From Atkinsonella hypoxylon (Eukaryota > Ascomycota > Sordariomycetes > Hypocreales > Clavicipitaceae): a stretch of 64,000 nucleotides of DNA. This document shows positions 35,226 to 46,544 of this stretch, one piece after another. A program made the translations under genes and the position numbers. Position 1 is the first letter of the stretch. The number at the start of each line of letters is the position of its first letter. The DNA lies in NCBI GenBank assembly GCA_000729835.1, contig JFHB01000056.1, positions 96,039-160,038 of the forward strand. Direction: 5' to 3'. The notes beneath the pieces are model-generated. The model did not search any database. It had not been told where the DNA came from and saw only the letters and a program-made list of their open reading frames with translations.

Positions 35226-37187
35226 ATGTCTCCCCTCGAGCCTAGTCGTGCAACTCGTCTAAGACGGTTTCGCCAATCCTCGGCTCCCAGAACGCCTGAG
35301 CCCGCCAGCGCTGTCGGCGGCGCAACACAACCTCCATCACCTCCAAGGCTTCGATTTCGGTTACGGAGACGAACCAGCTCACAACTCAACGCTCCAACCT
35401 CACATTTTCTTGCATCAGTTGCTGCCGCTGATGTTCCCATCACCAGTATCGAGGAGCCACAAGTGTACGACGACGAAGACATGCTCAGCATCGCCTATCC
35501 TGCCATTACGCCGTATGACCGATTCGGAGATGTCCTCTTCACAGAGCAGTCAAGCCGCGGTTCAGGCCCAAGCTTTTCGCCGCCAAAGACACCTGCACCC
35601 TGCCCTGAACCTTCTTTGTCCCCCAGAAAGTTTCCCGATTGGTCACTAGATGGTACCTTGAGCAGTTTCGAATCCAGTCCCGAGTATGAAAGCAGTCGGC
35701 CATCAACCGCGCGATCCACACAAACGAGCTCATCGTTGTTTAGCCGACATTCTTTGGCATCAGATGACTTGAGCCACTGCGCTAGTCCATTGAGCGAGCA
35801 CAGTAATCGATTTGGTCGCTTCCTCGGCCCAGAAGACGCGGATAAGACCATCAAGCCGGCAATACACCACGGCAGATCTGCCAAGTCCAGAAAAGCACTG
35901 TGGACCAAGCCCATGAGCCATCACCTGTGGTCAACCTACATGACATACTTGCAAGACCCCAAGGTGACTCCTTTCCGGGTGGGCAAGAGTGGTATTCCAC
36001 CAGTCGGAGTGTGCATGCGAGTAGCCAGAGAAGCCAAGCGGAGCTGGAAGGGCTCTCGTTCCCAGCTCAAGCCCAATAACAAGAGCGGCAGCTCGACGCC
36101 TACCGCAGAGTCCTCCGGGCCAAATATCCAATGGTCGCATACATGTGCCGCAACAAGAGGCCACCTTCGGGAGCTCTGCAAAGCTCACAGTGCGTCCGCT
36201 ACCAGGCACATCCAGTACCTGTCCCGCAGTCCAACACCATTTGGGAAAACAGTCAACCGCTTCTGGAATCGTCGATCAGCACCAGCCCGATCGCCTTCTG
36301 TCTTCTCCAGCTCGGATATGGCCATGTCTCTCACCGTCTGCACATCAGACTCTATGCAGATCCAAGGACCATTAGCTCGGCTGACTAACTCGCAGCTCGA
36401 GGCGCCCTCTCAGCCTCTGTCTGGAGAACAACCAGGATTTACCTTTTGCGACGATCTGGCACCATCGCGACCTCTCTTGGGCTCGCCGTTTATGGCTAAG
36501 AGCTATGGACCCAGCTCCTCCGGCCTGGCTGGCGGTGTCGAAGAAAGCTCCAACCTCCAGCGACACGCACTCACGGTCGGCACAAGCCGCGGCCTAAGGT
36601 CGCCAGTCCACCTCGACCAGAACCGCACCAACACGCAAAAGCGCAGATCAAGACCATCCGTCGTGGAGCCACGACGAACCAAGCGACCGAGTCTCGGATC
36701 CGACTTCTGGATTGACCCATCTGTCCACGACGAGGATGCCGAGTCCCCCTCGCCCCCCGCCTCGTCGTCGCAACGTCCAGAATTCAGTTCTACCAACTTC
36801 GACCAACGCGACAACCTGTTTGTCCCCCGCACAAACCTGCAAGAACTCTTCGAAGCGTCCGACAACAACCAAGCGTCCCATCTCCGCTCGTCAGCAAGCT
36901 TCCCCGCCACAACCGGCCTGACGTCCTCGCAAACTGCTTTCGCAAGACTGGGCTCCCCCTTCTCCGCCAGACCAACAAGTCACTCCTTCCCCAACCGCCA
37001 TTCCAGCGTCTCCTCTCTCGACATGGACGCCCTCTTCCGCCCCTTCGCCACCCTCCAGTCTGCGCGACCCGACGAGACGCCCTCCGCCAAGACTCCCCTC
37101 GTCAACCGCCTAGCCTATATCGACGAACGCCTAAAGGACTTTCGCCGTCGCGAAAGGACTGATCGTCGCTCCCAATCACCTTATTAA
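35226..37187 (+). CDS. Conserved Ser/Pro/Arg-rich fungal protein of unknown function
   Basis: A single exon of 653 residues, intact, starting MSPLEPSRATRLRR. I do not recognise a named domain. It is rich in Ser, Pro and Arg and probably mostly disordered. Two blocks look conserved. One, at about residues 225-265, has LWSTYMTYLQDPKVTPFRVG followed by GIPPVGVCMRVAREAKRSW. The other, at about 297-345, has WSHTCAATRGHLRELCKAH and ARHIQYLSRSPTPFG with basic residues. The C-terminus reads LVNRLAYIDERLKDFRRRER, a likely short helix. Many SP and TP sites could be phosphorylated (inference). There is no signal peptide or membrane segment, so it is probably cytoplasmic or nuclear. It converges on the BTB gene, whose stop lies about 1 kb away. 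Confidence 0.8.
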   Translation: MSPLEPSRATRLRRFRQSSAPRTPEPASAVGGATQPPSPPRLRFRLRRRTSSQLNAPTSHFLASVAAADVPITSIEEPQVYDDEDMLSIAYPAITPYDRFGDVLFTEQSSRGSGPSFSPPKTPAPCPEPSLSPRKFPDWSLDGTLSSFESSPEYESSRPSTARSTQTSSSLFSRHSLASDDLSHCASPLSEHSNRFGRFLGPEDADKTIKPAIHHGRSAKSRKALWTKPMSHHLWSTYMTYLQDPKVTPFRVGKSGIPPVGVCMRVAREAKRSWKGSRSQLKPNNKSGSSTPTAESSGPNIQWSHTCAATRGHLRELCKAHSASATRHIQYLSRSPTPFGKTVNRFWNRRSAPARSPSVFSSSDMAMSLTVCTSDSMQIQGPLARLTNSQLEAPSQPLSGEQPGFTFCDDLAPSRPLLGSPFMAKSYGPSSSGLAGGVEESSNLQRHALTVGTSRGLRSPVHLDQNRTNTQKRRSRPSVVEPRRTKRPSLGSDFWIDPSVHDEDAESPSPPASSSQRPEFSSTNFDQRDNLFVPRTNLQELFEASDNNQASHLRSSASFPATTGLTSSQTAFARLGSPFSARPTSHSFPNRHSSVSSLDMDALFRPFATLQSARPDETPSAKTPLVNRLAYIDERLKDFRRRERTDRRSQSPY

Positions 37188-38194
37188 ATAAAAACCATTT
37201 ACCAATCCTGTCCCCTTTGTACGATGCCACATGCAAAGAATTTACGAGATCCTACAGACTGCTCGACTTTTCTCGAGCAATGTTACGAAGTTGATGAAGT
37301 TATGACGACCAGAGGCCCAGCGGAACCTTTGTTAGGGAATGCTTTTTTTTTTTTTCAAAAAAAAAACGTTCTTCATTTTTCAAACCAACTTTCTTGGCAG
37401 CTTTGGAATAAAAGCTGTTGGACTTTTGTGTATAATTCATTTTTTTTATTGGTATGCGTGATGGATGAATATACATATGCGATGGGATGGAAATGATGAG
37501 TGCTGGGTACAGCCTTATGATTGATGAAGTATGACTTGATTTTGCGCGTTGACTTGTATTGATGAAATGATGGCATTGGGATTTGGATCTATTAGTATTT
37601 AAAATGTGAATATACGTCTACGATTGTGCGGCGCCATTGTGCTGAGCGTGTGTTTTCCGTACATGAATGATCATCGTGCGCGGTGCCCACTTACCATGCC
37701 GTAAGCCATGGGTAAGAGCACCACGATTTCTGCCTCGTAGCATAGATTGGCCGTCTGTCCTGTGTGACGAAATGGCCGAGTAGTCAGGATAGACGATGAT
37801 AATGAGGCGCACTATCTATTCTACCTCTTGAATATCCTAGCATGATTCCAACAGCACGCTGCAGTTACGCCAACAATATGGGCAAGCCCCGACTGGTAAA
37901 GAACACTACAATTCCCCATCACGCACAGCTTGGCTCGCTGCATCTGCTGTCCGTCGTCACTCGTCGCGTCATGGACGCGTCGCAGCCCTCTCGCAATGGA
38001 ATGGAATGTAAGCAACCAGGGTCCAAGATTCTGGAGCTTGACGTGTTCGCGTCATACCTTTGATGCGAGGATGCCGTATCCCACTTAATGGAACGATCAT
38101 GTGGCGCAGCCTTGAAAGTCATTGTCCTACTGATAAGGACTGCAGGGTCTATAGGCTAGAGGAAAAGGAATGTAGATATTTTTGAAAATGCGTC
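37188..38194. other. Convergent intergenic region
   Basis: 1 kb between the 3' ends of the Ser/Pro-rich gene (+) and the BTB gene (-). A T-run followed by an A-run at about 37,343-37,369 and a T-rich tract near 37,440 are consistent with transcript ends. No gene was recognised. Confidence 0.5.
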
Positions 38195-39259
38195 TCATCT
38201 GTCTCTCAACTCGCTGGATATAGAGCGCAGGTGTTTCACAGTTCGACTATCTGGTGCGGCACTGGAAAATAGCGGTCTAGGCATACAATCAGAAGCATAG
38301 CTCGGGGAAGAAAAGTCTCCCTCCACGAGGCTCTGCAGCTCAGAGGTATGCTCGCTCTCGGCGCGAGCCTCGTTGTATGGACACCGTCCTTCGCCCACCG
38401 CAGCTCGATGTGAGTGGAAGGAACACTCTCTGAAGCCGAACATGCGCTGGTCGTTGCCTAATTTGTTGGCAGAGATGCGCAGCTGAGGGTTTTTGCAGCG
38501 GACATTGAGCCCTGCGGCCTTTATGTTGTGAAGATGCGTGGCATAGTCGGCCACAAATTCAGGCAGAGATGCAAAAATGGCTTGGAACTGCGTGCAATAA
38601 GAAGCTTCCGCGTCTTTGGGATGGAATTGGAGGTCTTGAGCGTTGGAAACGGCAAGGGAGAAGGCAACCATAGCGACGGCCCAGCGACGGACACGCATAG
38701 ATGGGATTGCTTCACATTCTTCATAAAGGTATTTGATCAGGTTGGGCGCCACGTCCCAGTCGCATTTGAGATACAAGTCCTGAAGTGCGTCCATGACCAG
38801 GTCTTGCAGTTTATGGAGTTCGAGATGAGAGGCAAACAGGTGCAGACGTAGGATTGCCCAATGAATGTCCTGGATTGCTTTCTCACTCGTCTCATGAGCC
38901 TTTGTGACAGAGCAGTCGAGAAAACGGCGGAATGTGTCTGGTGAGTGAAGCCAGTGTACGAAAAGACGAAACATGGCAGCCGATTCGCCTGGCAACCAGA
39001 GGCAGATGGGCTTTGCCTCGGTATCATTTCGTAGGCGGTTGGAAAAGAAGGGAGATGCCTGGCAAAGAAGCGTTCTGTTGACAGTGAATGGATGTTTCTT
39101 GGCGCCAATAAGTACTTTTGTCCTGTTGCTCTCGCCAGGAGGAGCACGAGACGGCCGAGGCGATGATAGTGTCTTGCCAAGATTATGGAGTGATCGTGGT
39201 GGTGGCTTTGATCTTGCCTCTGACGAGCTGGGCCGTCGAAGTCGATTTATCGAAAGCAT
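38195..39259 (-). CDS. BTB/POZ-domain protein
   Basis: A single exon of 354 residues starting MLSINRLRRPSSSEA. BTB domains mediate dimerisation and often link substrates to Cul3 ubiquitin ligases; the partner here is unknown. Seen: a basic Ser-rich N-terminus, then the fungal BTB core KVLIGAKKHPFTVNRTLLC followed by QASPFFSNRL (about residues 48-77). Further on are WLPGESAAMFRLFVHWLHS (about 90-108) and the helical stretch LHLFASHLELHKLQDLVMDA (about 140-160). After it come LIKYLYEECEAIPSMRVRRW and a Cys/His-containing C-terminal third of unknown role. No intron is needed. There is no BACK or Kelch region, typical of the many small fungal BTB proteins. Confidence 0.86.
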   Translation of the reverse strand: MLSINRLRRPSSSEARSKPPPRSLHNLGKTLSSPRPSRAPPGESNRTKVLIGAKKHPFTVNRTLLCQASPFFSNRLRNDTEAKPICLWLPGESAAMFRLFVHWLHSPDTFRRFLDCSVTKAHETSEKAIQDIHWAILRLHLFASHLELHKLQDLVMDALQDLYLKCDWDVAPNLIKYLYEECEAIPSMRVRRWAVAMVAFSLAVSNAQDLQFHPKDAEASYCTQFQAIFASLPEFVADYATHLHNIKAAGLNVRCKNPQLRISANKLGNDQRMFGFRECSFHSHRAAVGEGRCPYNEARAESEHTSELQSLVEGDFSSPSYASDCMPRPLFSSAAPDSRTVKHLRSISSELRDR

Positions 39260-41316
39260 GGTATGTTTCCTTTAATATTTCGAAGCTCAAGATATACGGC
39301 CAACTCTCTACCAAGGTAAAACCTTTAAAGATTGGCAAGAAAGAGAGTAAATGGAGTGTCCTTGTCCGAGTTTCACAGAATATAGAATACCGGCGGTTGA
39401 GAAAGCGAAGTCTTACCAGCAAGTATTTATCTGTTTTGAAAGACTCATCCACTTTATGGCATGAAACAGCATTGATACATGTGCATGGAGGAGTGCTCAG
39501 TATGAAAATTTCTTCGTGCTTTGGCCCAGGCAGGCAAAACTGACTGCATCGATTGGATCAGAATGCAATCTGCTTGGCAGTGCAAGGGAAGGAGAGTCTT
39601 CGACTGACGAACGAACCGGTCAGCGATTGCTTCCCTTCACTCTTCACCTCGTGTAAACAGCCTGCTTCGGGCTCAAAAATGCACAATGAGAGGGCATCTC
39701 GAGTATCTTGACCCGACGGAGCGGGCAAACGGCGAGGATGCAGACCAGCATTTCTCATTACAGGCAAGGCTAGTCTTAGAAAACATAAGGTCTGGGAATG
39801 CCGTTGGTTGCTTCAGCTCAGCGTTTCAAGAAATCTAAGGGCCCTGGCCGTGTCAGCAAATTTTTTGTACTGACGTCGTCTACAGTACGGTGGATACTTC
39901 TTGGTTCAATAGGTGCAGGTGTTTTGGACAACCACTGAAGTTTCAGATACAGATGCTTAGACTGAAACGACCATCTGTATCAGAACATACGAAATTGTCT
40001 CCAAGCGACGATTAGTGGTCCAAGTACATATAAACGAAGGGGTTTTTTTTTTTTTGGAATAAATAAGACAAGACTGGAAGAAAGTCGGGGCATGCATTAA
40101 AGAGGCGCAGGAGCACTAGCGGCTCCTTCCTGACTGAAGAGCCACCTACAGTACCTTGACCTCAATCACAAAACTGCTAAATGACTGCTTCAACACACCA
40201 TCTCGTCTAGTCCTGCATCCACGCACATCACGACTTGGTCAGACGAAACTATGCGGTCGCATCCAGCAGTTCTCTACCCCATATGCATTTCTGAATCGCC
40301 TGCCGAAAACCCAACTGCCCCGAACCATGGTTATAGGTGAAATAAAGGCCGCTTCGTCCAACCGTAGTTCAGTCCAGTGGTTCTCAGGCACGTTCCTTCA
40401 CCCTCGCCATTGAGTCAGTATGTTTTGTAGACGCCGCTCTAAGAATCCGTCGCTTGTTATTATCATCAACATGGTCTGCGCTCTAAATTGACCAACAAGA
40501 GAGACCAAACAGCTCAAAATCGAAGAGCACCCGCCTCCGAGCTTCATGATCCCAATGGCACATTTTGGTTAGCGGTCTCTGCTATTTGTCCTCTTCGTCA
40601 TATTATCGTCTATCAAAGCATTGTACCTCATCGCCGCGGTCCGCAAGCTTCATTCCAAATATGCATGATTGGCCATATCATCTGCACTTCAAAAATGCAG
40701 GGACTTCTATTATAGTGACGCTTCTATATAAAATTAAGTACCATCGATTTGACTTGTCCTAATTGGCCACATCCCCGCACGCGACATCTCTGAGGCCTTA
40801 GGGGGATACGAGCCGTTATGAGTATAGCTTAATTATATCGGCGTAGACTGTATATAATGCAGAATGATTCATCATTGTCTGACGGCTACCATGTTTCCGA
40901 GGATTAATTACTACGAATATCCACAGCTAGAACCTGTGGAGAATTGGGGGCAAGTTGACCTTCAGCATTTGCAACTATGCCATAGACGCACCGTTTGTGT
41001 GACCCCGTTGCCGCCAAGAAGACACATCCCATCCCATAATACATCACCTATGAATCTACGATTGCCCAATGGACATGCTGTCGTGATTTCAATAAAAGAT
41101 CTGGCACCGTTCAACCTCCCATACCCGCGCCAAAAGCCTCTCCATGTCTCCGAACCCCGGTTCAGCACGCAGAGAATAAAACAACCTGTGCACCGGACCA
41201 GCCCCTCCTTGATCATTGTATATAACACGGAGAATTGAACCTTTGTAAGAAAGAAAATGAAAAGACCAACCACCGTGGATAATAAAACGAGTTCTGTTGC
41301 CGCATCCAAAGAATCA
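39260..41316. other. 2-kb intergenic region
   Basis: This lies between the BTB gene start and the 3' end of the CCHC-finger gene, both on the minus strand. It holds an imperfect inverted repeat (39,924-40,022) and a T-run near 40,043-40,055. The short open frames show no family resemblance. Confidence 0.45.
39924..40022. repeat. Imperfect inverted repeat (possible small MITE or hairpin)
   Basis: The outer arms TTGGACAACCACT and AGTGGTCCAA are inverted, and the inner arms CAGATACAGATG and CATCTGTATCAG pair nearly perfectly about 10-15 bp apart. The whole stretch could fold into a hairpin. No target duplication was seen. Confidence 0.45.
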
Positions 41317-43405
41317 TCAGCGAGGTTTCGGCAAGATTGAAGGTATATCATCATCGTCTCCGTCCGTGTCGCTGTCCGTGTCCGTGTCGTAACCATCCTC
41401 TATATCCATCGGGTCGTTCAGCGTCCCACCTATTGCTGGAGCATTGGACGTCTTGGAAACACTCTGCTGTATGGTCGTTGTGCCAAGAGGTGGAGAACTT
41501 GATGTTAATTGATGTGGCTGAGCGACGGTAGACAACGGGGTCGGGCTCGACGATATCGTAGGGTTTACAAGTTCAGCCGTGCCAGTGTTTTCCAGACAGC
41601 TTATATCTCCTGCAGGAGCTGTTTTTAGAAAAGTGCCGGCTGACTTCGAATGCTCTGTTAAACTGGCCATGGCCGCGTCGCTCTCCATGCTCGTCTTTGG
41701 CTTCTTAGAAGCTGGCTCAACTGCCTTAGCGTACGATGCAGACGATTTGGGTGTTGATGCTGATGAGAGAGTTTGGGCATGATCTGTCTCAAGCTCACTT
41801 GTCTGACGTCCATTCTCATGGCGAGCTGTGACACCAAATTTCCTCCGTGTGAAGGAGTTCGCACGATAAAATCTGTTTTTAATCTTAGCATACTCGACTG
41901 CACGATCTTGTGGAGACAAGCTTGAGTTCGCATTAAGTTTCATGAGTTCGTGGTCACGCCTTTGGGCAATTTGCTTCATTATAGCTTCGAAAGTAGCCCT
42001 GTCCCGCGCAGAAAGGTGGATGTACGGTTCATGAGCCTCCGACCACTGAGAAGGATCCGAGATGCTGTCGGCATTTGCTGCCTTCTGAGTTGGATCTACG
42101 GCTTGTCGACCTGGCAATGGACTCATCGGAGCTGAGGGCATCGGCCTGAAGCCAGGTTTCTTTTCACGATAAAAACGTTCAAGTTCTAACGAAATCGCGA
42201 GATCATGTTCTTTGGTGTAGCTTCCACAGCTTTGTGAACCTAAATGACTCGTCAAGCCACTTGGATGGGAAAAGACTGATCCGCAATGTGCGCAAATGTC
42301 GAGGTTGATCTGTTCGTAAGCCCCTAAATTGCCACAAATCTTCTTCATTTTGTGCTAAAAAAAAAAAAAAAAACCCGAAGTTAGACTAGATTTGTTCCTC
42401 GTAGTTTCAAAGTTTCTGAACTCACATAACGGAGTGCATGTGGCCCGGAACAGGGACGAGCGCAAATACTACAGCACACAAGACTTTGCGCCTTTCCAAT
42501 CTGCTGTCCTTGTTGGACCTGTGAGATTTGCGGCGCATGCAAGTTGCTCTGATTGTTGGGAATGTGGATTCCTAGTTGTGATGAACCTGATGTGTCGTTT
42601 CCTGGAACTAGGTTCTGTGCCAGAGCAAGTTGGTGCGGAACCACGATCTCATCACCGCCTCTTGCCTCCTGCACAACATCTCTTTCGTCATAGCCAAGAC
42701 GTTTTGCCTTGGCCAAAGCATTCACGAGCGGGCGCGCGTGAATAGTTCCTAGCCTCTTTTCCAGTGCCCGATCTAAGAATTTATCACTGAGCTTGGAGAG
42801 AAGTTCGTCTGCAACACAGTCCAGATTATCCGTCGTTACATGAGATAGCACGCTGGACAGCGAAGAGCTGGCAAGTTTTGCACCATAGTTACGAACGCTA
42901 AGGTCCAAAAGCTCTGGGCTGGCTTGGTGAAAGGCTGCATTTAACTGCAACGGAAAAGGTCAGTTGAGGAATATAACCGTGATCGACAATTAACAAAGAA
43001 GAACGTAAGAGAATCCAGATAACGCACCAGGAAGAGTAAATGATAGTCAGACCCAAGCAATGTCAGGCCATAGGTATCTCGTATTGCTTGTCGCACTACA
43101 GACGGATTGGTGATTTTAATGAAATGTGTAAGGGCTTGATACTCTGGTAGCAACCGAATTCCATTGTTATGGGAGGGGATTGGAGATGGATTTGTCGTTT
43201 GATTTTTTATGTTTCTGGTCGGTTGCTGCGGTCGAGTAGGTTGTGCTTGAGGTGGTGGTCCTTGATCCTGTTGACTCTGAAGCAGGTAAGGAGAAGGGAG
43301 TTGGGTGTGAATTGCTGGCAGTGAGGGTGGCAGCGCCTGAGCACCCATGTCTCGCCCTGTTTGTGCTAATATATGTGAGCCTGGTTGGGCTCCTGATGTA
43401 GCCAT
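41317..43405 (-). CDS. Protein with two CCHC-type zinc fingers
   Basis: Exons 43405-43028, 42944-42426 and 42354-41317 (introns of 83 and 71 nt, all phase 0) give about 644 residues. The start at 43405 (MATSGAQPGSH) was chosen over an upstream in-frame ATG because the added residues look unlike protein; this choice is uncertain. The protein has a Gln/Pro-rich N-terminus, a helical region (YQALTHFIKITNPSVVRQAI; SPELLDLSVRNYGAKLASSS) and two fingers with identical spacing, C-x2-C-x12-H-x5-C, at about residues 284-306 and 320-342. The first finger spans intron 2. A region with RDRATFEAIMKQIAQRRDHE follows, then a Ser-rich stretch and an acidic Asp/Thr tail. It is probably a nuclear DNA- or RNA-binding protein; no function is established. 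Confidence 0.85.
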
Positions 43406-44880
43406 GGTGCAATCTCCTCGCTCTTGAAGCTGAGTTTCGTCTAGTCTTGTCAAGAAGTAAACGAAGCACAGGTCGGAGATCGACTCTTTGCGCTGGCGGG
43501 TAGCACGGGTCAAGCTATGTGCCGTCGTTTCCTAATAACGTCGCTTGCGACATCTATGATTGATAAATTTTCATCAATCTTAAATCCTAGCAAGAGTGGT
43601 TGATCAGGCACTAGAGCACTTGAGTTGTGGCTTTCGTTTGAGGTTAGTTAAGAGGCTAAACCGAGGCGTGGATGCTTTTTATACTGGTGCATGTTTAAGC
43701 GCGCTTTACACGAGAGTGAGGCTTGTTCTAAAAGAAAAAAAGGGCATTAAAAAGAGAAGAAGATAATAATTAAGCGCATAAGAGATCACTCGGGGGAGGC
43801 GTTAAGATAACCACCAAAAAAAGGGAGCTTGTAAGAGAAACTGGAAAGACAATGAACTCTGCAGTGGCTCACATAAGATCAATGAGAACTCAACAGCTGC
43901 AAGTTGACCGCGGTGCCCCACTTACCATCATCCCTTTCCCGCCGGGTTCTAATCTGGTCTGGTAGAAAACCGCGACGGTGACGCGTTTAACTATGACAAG
44001 CTACGACAAAAAATGTGGCAGAGATGTAGCAGAGATGTGGCAAAGATGCGGATACAGGAACCGAGAAAGAGTCGCTACTCAGCGACGATCCTTTGTTTTG
44101 CACGCTTTGTATATGCAACAGCTAGCGAGAGCGAAGGAATCTTGACGAAGGCCTTTGCGACTCTATAAGCTATTAACAAGGGAGGAGGGCGCTCGGAGGG
44201 TCAACCAGGAAAAACGGAATATTTAAAACATACTACTACTACGACTACTGCTACTACTACTACTACTCCGTACTACCTGCCTAGATAATCAGGCCAATAA
44301 TGAGACAAACGAAGCCTAGGAAAACTAGTGCACAAAATCTTATGATTGGTGGACTCTTCGGATATAGTGGATATAGTGGGGAATTAGTCAAAATGCTAGT
44401 CTCTTAAACCCACATATAATTGGCTTTATTGGCACAGAGTTTCTAGAGCACTAGCTAGACTAAAAAGTAGTACTCGTCCCACGCCCCACTTTTATGGCAC
44501 GCGAAAGGTAGTACTAACTACTACAACAGGTAGACCACTACAACAGGTAGCAGAATGAATATAAGGAATTTATAAGCCCCTTTATATATAATAAAGAGAA
44601 GATACCACTATAATTATAGTTATCTACTGAAGCTCTTCGCTCGTACCACGATTCCGGAGTGGTAATATAACTAAAACGCAAATAAACACAAGAATTAGAT
44701 CCCTTATACTAAATTACCCTCGTCTAGCTATAGCGCACAGCGTCTAAGGCAGCAGAGAAGCAGTAAAGGAGATCTCTATAGACATTAATAAAGGGGCAAA
44801 GGGGCAAAGGGGCTTACATAGAGCTACTACTACTCTAATATAGGATAAAGTTAGTATAATAGGCAATTAGAGAATAATAC
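43406..44880. other. Gene-poor transition zone
   Basis: The first part is the promoter of the CCHC-finger gene. Composition then changes: by about 44,400 the DNA becomes AT-rich with frequent TAG/TATA words. It includes GATGTGGCAGA-like repeats near 44,012-44,048 and a TAC microsatellite. No gene was recognised. Confidence 0.5.
44231..44266. repeat. (TAC)n microsatellite
   Basis: About a dozen TAC/CTA triplets with two interruptions (ACG, CTG). It sits close to the boundary of the AT-rich block. Confidence 0.9.
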
Positions 44881-44896
44881 TATTGAAAATAATAGG
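44881..44896 (-). mobile_element. 16-bp tip of a reverse Copia-1 LTR
   Basis: TATTGAAAATAATAGG is identical to the first 16 bases of the reverse-oriented LTRs at 47,456 and 62,968. It is cut off by LTR A. Its last five bases (ATAGG) would be the target duplication of element 1. Confidence 0.7.
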
Positions 44897-45596
44897 TGTT
44901 AAAAATAAGCTACCCTGTATAGCCTATTTTTATGCCTACTAGTTGCTCTATCACGTAACCCTTATTAGGTCTTGTTACGTTAATTTTTAGTAGAGATATC
45001 GCTGTTACTAAGATATAAATATCTAGATTCAACTAAGGCAAAGTTGCCTAACCTATAGTTAACTTTAACAGCGATTTTCTCTACAACTAGCAATAGTAGA
45101 AATTTAAGAAGTATACTATTTAAAAGCTAAGAATTAGGGCTTTTTAATAATATAATTGTTAAATAGAGTTGCTTATAAGGGTTGCTAATTATTAGTAGAA
45201 TTTGTTAAATTGTATATATAGGCATCTTATTTATATAGCTGTAAGTTGATTTTTTTTATTTTTATATAGTAAATCTTTTTGCAGAAATTATAAAGTAGCC
45301 TATAAGCCTCTTCTAGCAACTACAGCCTGCTAATATAGTTAGTAGGTCTATAAGGGACTAGAAAGATTTAAGATTTTACTTTTACTAAGTTCGTTACAGT
45401 GCTCTTAATATAAGATACCACTATTATTATAGTTATCTATTACCTCTATGTAATCTAGTACTATACACTATAGCTTAATTTAGGCTGCTGCTGCTTCTAC
45501 TACGTAATAATTGCTAGGAGCAATTACAGGTGCTAATCTAAGAGGACTATTACCCCTCTTAGATATCTAGTTCTATAATCCCTATTATTTTCAATA
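44897..45596 (+). repeat. Copia-1 LTR A (5' LTR of element 1)
   Basis: Starts TGTTAAAAATAAGCTACC and ends TATTTTCAATA, about 700 bp. It matches LTRs C and D along its length and, inverted, LTRs B and E. It is followed directly by the same primer-site-like sequence as LTR C. Confidence 0.88.
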
Positions 45597-45613
45597 GGTT
45601 ATAAGCCTAGAAG
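45597..45613 (+). other. Putative primer-binding site, element 1
   Basis: GGTTATAAGCCTAGAAG directly follows LTR A. It resembles the complement of the initiator-tRNA-Met anticodon region with transitions. Confidence 0.55.
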
Positions 45614-46544
45614 ACCTATCTGCAAGCTGTTAGCCCGCTAAAAATCTACTATTGTGTACTGTATTATCTACTAGAAGCTATATTAAGACCTGCACTAGCA
45701 GCTATTGCTGCTATTAGTAGCTTGCTGGAAGCTATTAATACCTGCTGCACACACATTGCTAGCTACTATACTAGTGTTTTTATTCTGCCTATCCTATGCC
45801 TTCTGCACTCTATACACTCTGTGTATACACACTTTTGAAGCTATTCTTAATAGCTAGTTCTATTGTTGCGTAACATCTAAATATATATATCTGTACACAT
45901 TACATTCGCACTGCGAATCGTTTTATTAGGCACTGCTTAATTAATTATTTCTATTAAGAAATAAGCTTAGCGCTGCACTGCATTGCTCGTTGTTGTTATA
46001 TTGTGTACCCTATGCACCTCTGTTAGTGGCTATACTACAATTTGTAGTGCATACCTAACAGCTCTTGTTGCCGTTAGATATTCCTGTGTTTTCGGTTGTA
46101 GAATCAATTTGTGTAGTAATCCTACCGGTCGGGATTTTAAAGTAGGAATTAGCTAGATATCCCTTTTTTTTTGTAAGCCTAGGTCTCTACTAATTTGTTG
46201 GAACCTAATTGGAGAAGAATCTCCTAAATTTTTTAGCTAAAAATAGCTAGAACCTGTGTTTTATGCCCCTCGCGACCGCTTGTTAATCTGGTCTGCTATA
46301 TAAATTGTATGCGTATACAGATTGCAATATAATGCAGCCTTAGAGCCCGTTATACCTGTTACAAAAGAAATTAGAGAAAAATCTCAGTATAATTTCTAAA
46401 GATATAGGGCACTTCTAGGCCTATAATAGAGCAATCTATTGATATCTAGTAGAGATTATTACTGTTATTTACTACTATTTCTACTATAAATTAGGTTATA
46501 ATTAGCTATAAAAGAGCGTTAAATTAGCTATTAAAACCCTTAAA

